Source: an uncultured Muribaculaceae bacterium
Lineage (GTDB): Bacteria; Bacteroidota; Bacteroidia; Bacteroidales; Muribaculaceae
NCBI GenBank assembly: GCA_947173755.1
Contig: CAMWGM010000060.1
Coordinates: 1-7,859, forward strand
Length of the DNA: 7,859 nucleotides
Direction: 5' to 3'
Shown here one piece after another: positions 6,052 through 7,859 of the stretch; positions within the stretch are counted from its first letter, which is position 1; each line of letters opens with the position of its first letter. The notes beneath the pieces were generated by a model that saw only the letters and a program-made list of their open reading frames with translations, ran no database searches and was not told the DNA's origin. The position numbers and the translations under genes were made by a program.

Positions 6052-7859
6052 AGTCTTATCGTTATAGGCGATCCCGCATAGGTTACGGATTTGGCTGTGT
6101 TCTCACGTGAGAACCCCTTCGGTCCATCGGGCGATATGACCACAATGTTAAACCGGCGTTCACCAAGCATTCCGTCAAACTCTCCTTCCCGACCTCCGAT
6201 CGTGAGTGTCGAAGTAGTGTTGTCAAACTTGAAGGGAATCCTGGAATATCTGCCTTTTTCGTAATTATAATTAACCCCCTCATCCTCATAGAGTGTGAAG
6301 TTTCCGTCTGCTCCGGTGTAGACATATAGATCGATCTCTGAAGCGGGTTTCTCGTCGCTCCACTGAATGTCGGGTCCGAACGGAATTATTGATCCGGCCC
6401 GGACGAAAAGCGGGATACGCTCGTAGGGAGCATCCGCAGTCAGACGGCACCCTCCTTCATATCTCCGTCCGGTATAGAAGTCATACCAATCGGTGCCGGA
6501 AGGGAGATACATGTCGCGATTGCGCGCTCCGTATACATATCCCGGAGCCACAAGCAGCGACGGCCCGAAGAGAAACTGGTCGCCTATGTCGCAGGTGACG
6601 CTGTCGCCGGTGAAATCCATCACAAGCGGCCGCATAGGCGTATAGTCGTCGAAATGGGTCATGGCGTTTACCGTATAGATGTATGGCATAAGCGCATATC
6701 GCAGACGGGTATAATAGACCACCGACTGATAGGAGGGCTCAGTCTCGTCAGGCGAGAGATTGAAGATTTCGCGCGCAGGCCATTGGCCGTGCGACCGGAA
6801 CAGCGGCGCGAATGCTCCGAATTGATACCAGCGCGTGTTGAGTTCGAGCCACTCCTTCATATCGTCGTTCACGATACCGGTCTTTTTGCGCTCGCGCTCT
6901 GCCTTTGCATATCGGTTTTCAACGCAAAAGCCTCCGATATCCATTGTCCACCACGGTATTCCCGCCGAAGCGAAATTCAGGCCGGCCGAGATCTGTGCCT
7001 TCAGATCTTCCCATCGCGTGGCGATGTCGCCGCTCCAGGTTGCCGTCGAATAACGCTGCTGTCCCGCAAACCCGGAGCGTGTCAGCAGGAAGACCCGCCG
7101 GTCAGGATCGACGCCCCGTTGCCCGTTATATATCGCATCGGCGTTCATAAGCCCGTAGGCATTGAAGTACTGAGTGGATGGCCCCAGAGCGGTAGGCGTG
7201 ATGAGGTCTTTTCGATACTGCATGTCGGTGCAGTCGCGCACATTCGGTTCCGATGCATCCATCCACCACGCGTCTATTCCCAGCGGAACATAATGGTCAT
7301 TTATTTGTTGCCAGAACAACCGGCGCGCCTCCGGAGAATAAGCGTCATAGAACGAACCTATATAGCCGGGCCCTACCCAGTCGCGGATCGAATCGGTGAC
7401 CGGCAGACGATACATCCATCCCTCCCTGTCGAATTCCTTGAAATGTTCGGTGTTGGCATAAAACTTGGGCCAGACCGAGATCATGACGCGCCCGTTCATC
7501 GCATGGATGGAGTCGACCATTCCCTTCGGATCGGGGAAACGGTCACGGTCGAATTCATGGCTCCCCCATTGATCCTGCTTCCAGTGGAGCCAGTCAATTA
7601 CGATATTGTCAATCGGAATTCTGCGCCGGCGGAACTCGGCAAGTGTTCCTAGCACCTGTTCGGATGTATTATATTTTTCACGGCTCTGCCAGTAACCCAT
7701 GGCCCATCGGGGCATGATCGGAGCCTGACCCGTCAGCGTCCGGTAGCCGCGGATCACATCAGCCATATCGTCGCCCGCTATGAAATAATAATCTTCCTGC
7801 GGCTGCATCTCGCTCCACCATTCCATATCCATCTCCTCTTCGTGGGAGCGTGGCGAGTA
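6048..7859 (-). CDS. GH31 alpha-xylosidase-type enzyme, N-terminus truncated by right window edge
   Basis: This GH31 enzyme most resembles bacterial alpha-xylosidases that cut alpha-1,6-xylose from the non-reducing end of xyloglucan oligosaccharides. The frame is open to the window edge (603 residues visible). The ATG at 7830-7832 is internal, because coding sequence continues upstream of it; relatives are roughly 800-950 residues, so the N-terminal beta domain, any PA14 insert and the export signal are missing. The catalytic barrel (about 7715 down to 6650) begins MPRWAMGYWQSREKY. It carries the nucleophile aspartate in AWWMDASEPN (codon 7257-7259), the acid/base aspartate in TWSGDIATRWEDL (codon 7026-7028) and the pocket motif FRSHGQ. 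The C-terminal beta domains include a DUF5110-like region (about 6340 to 6140, with LYVYTGADGNFTLYEDEG). The GYWQSREKY, SVWPKFY and WWMDASEP motifs fit the CjXyl31A/BoGH31 group rather than alpha-glucosidases. It is the first of the three operon genes visible here. Alpha-glucosidase activity is the main alternative. Confidence 0.9.
   Translation of the reverse strand, partial: YSPRSHEEEMDMEWWSEMQPQEDYYFIAGDDMADVIRGYRTLTGQAPIMPRWAMGYWQSREKYNTSEQVLGTLAEFRRRRIPIDNIVIDWLHWKQDQWGSHEFDRDRFPDPKGMVDSIHAMNGRVMISVWPKFYANTEHFKEFDREGWMYRLPVTDSIRDWVGPGYIGSFYDAYSPEARRLFWQQINDHYVPLGIDAWWMDASEPNVRDCTDMQYRKDLITPTALGPSTQYFNAYGLMNADAIYNGQRGVDPDRRVFLLTRSGFAGQQRYSTATWSGDIATRWEDLKAQISAGLNFASAGIPWWTMDIGGFCVENRYAKAERERKKTGIVNDDMKEWLELNTRWYQFGAFAPLFRSHGQWPAREIFNLSPDETEPSYQSVVYYTRLRYALMPYIYTVNAMTHFDDYTPMRPLVMDFTGDSVTCDIGDQFLFGPSLLVAPGYVYGARNRDMYLPSGTDWYDFYTGRRYEGGCRLTADAPYERIPLFVRAGSIIPFGPDIQWSDEKPASEIDLYVYTGADGNFTLYEDEGVNYNYEKGRYSRIPFKFDNTTSTLTIGGREGEFDGMLGERRFNIVVISPDGPKGFSRENTAKSVTYAGSPITIRL

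Noticed and set aside
3538..6060. Possible internal promoters before the GH2 and GH3 starts
   Set aside because: I looked for the Bacteroides-type TTTG / TAnnTTTG pair upstream of both starts and saw no convincing match; the ATGA overlaps are better explained by a single transcript.
6654..7652. A 332-codon open frame on the plus strand, antisense to the GH31 gene
   Set aside because: It lies wholly opposite strongly conserved GH31 catalytic motifs. Its translation has no recognisable domain and is rich in Arg, Pro and His, as expected of a shadow frame in moderately GC-rich coding DNA.
7830..7832. ATG at 7830-7832 as the true start of the GH31 gene
   Set aside because: The frame continues to the window edge without a stop. 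The protein would lack the whole N-terminal beta domain and export signal that family members have, so the gene is simply cut by the window.

Overview
The window looks like a chromosomal segment of a Bacteroidota bacterium, most likely Bacteroidales from a gut or rumen-type community. The reasons are the exported GH31, GH2 and GH3 exo-glycosidases packed in one operon in the style of a polysaccharide utilization locus (PUL), gene starts with no Shine-Dalgarno-like sequence, and a GH2 C-terminal architecture that is common in Bacteroides relatives. This placement is an inference from protein style; no rRNA or other taxonomic marker is present.

Layout, left to right. Positions 1-1266 (+) hold the C-terminal part of the large subunit of glutamate synthase (gltB), cut by the left edge. 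It ends in a 64-bp intergenic gap containing a 12-bp perfect stem-loop followed by a T-rich run, which is a good terminator candidate. The rest of the window is on the minus strand and is read from right to left: a GH31 enzyme (alpha-xylosidase type, N-terminus beyond the right edge), then a GH2 enzyme (beta-galactosidase type), then a GH3 enzyme (beta-glucosidase type). Each junction is a 4-bp ATGA stop/start overlap, so the three are almost certainly one transcript with coupled translation. No gene-free stretch exceeds 64 bp.

Together the three enzymes are what is needed to take galactosylated xyloglucan oligosaccharides apart from the non-reducing end. The GH2 removes beta-galactose caps, the GH31 removes the exposed alpha-1,6-xylose, and the GH3 removes the backbone beta-1,4-glucose thus uncovered. 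GH2 and GH3 carry classical signal peptides without a lipobox cysteine, which points to the periplasm. This trio matches the periplasmic set of the characterised Bacteroides ovatus xyloglucan locus. The endo-xyloglucanase, SusC/SusD-like importer, surface glycan-binding protein and sensor expected for a full locus are not in the window; if present they should lie beyond the right edge. The gltB gene appears to be an unrelated core-metabolism neighbour that marks the left boundary of the locus.

I found no RNA gene, mobile element, CRISPR array or clear promoter, and no convincing sign of an undescribed system. The window is coherent and interpretable with known families.
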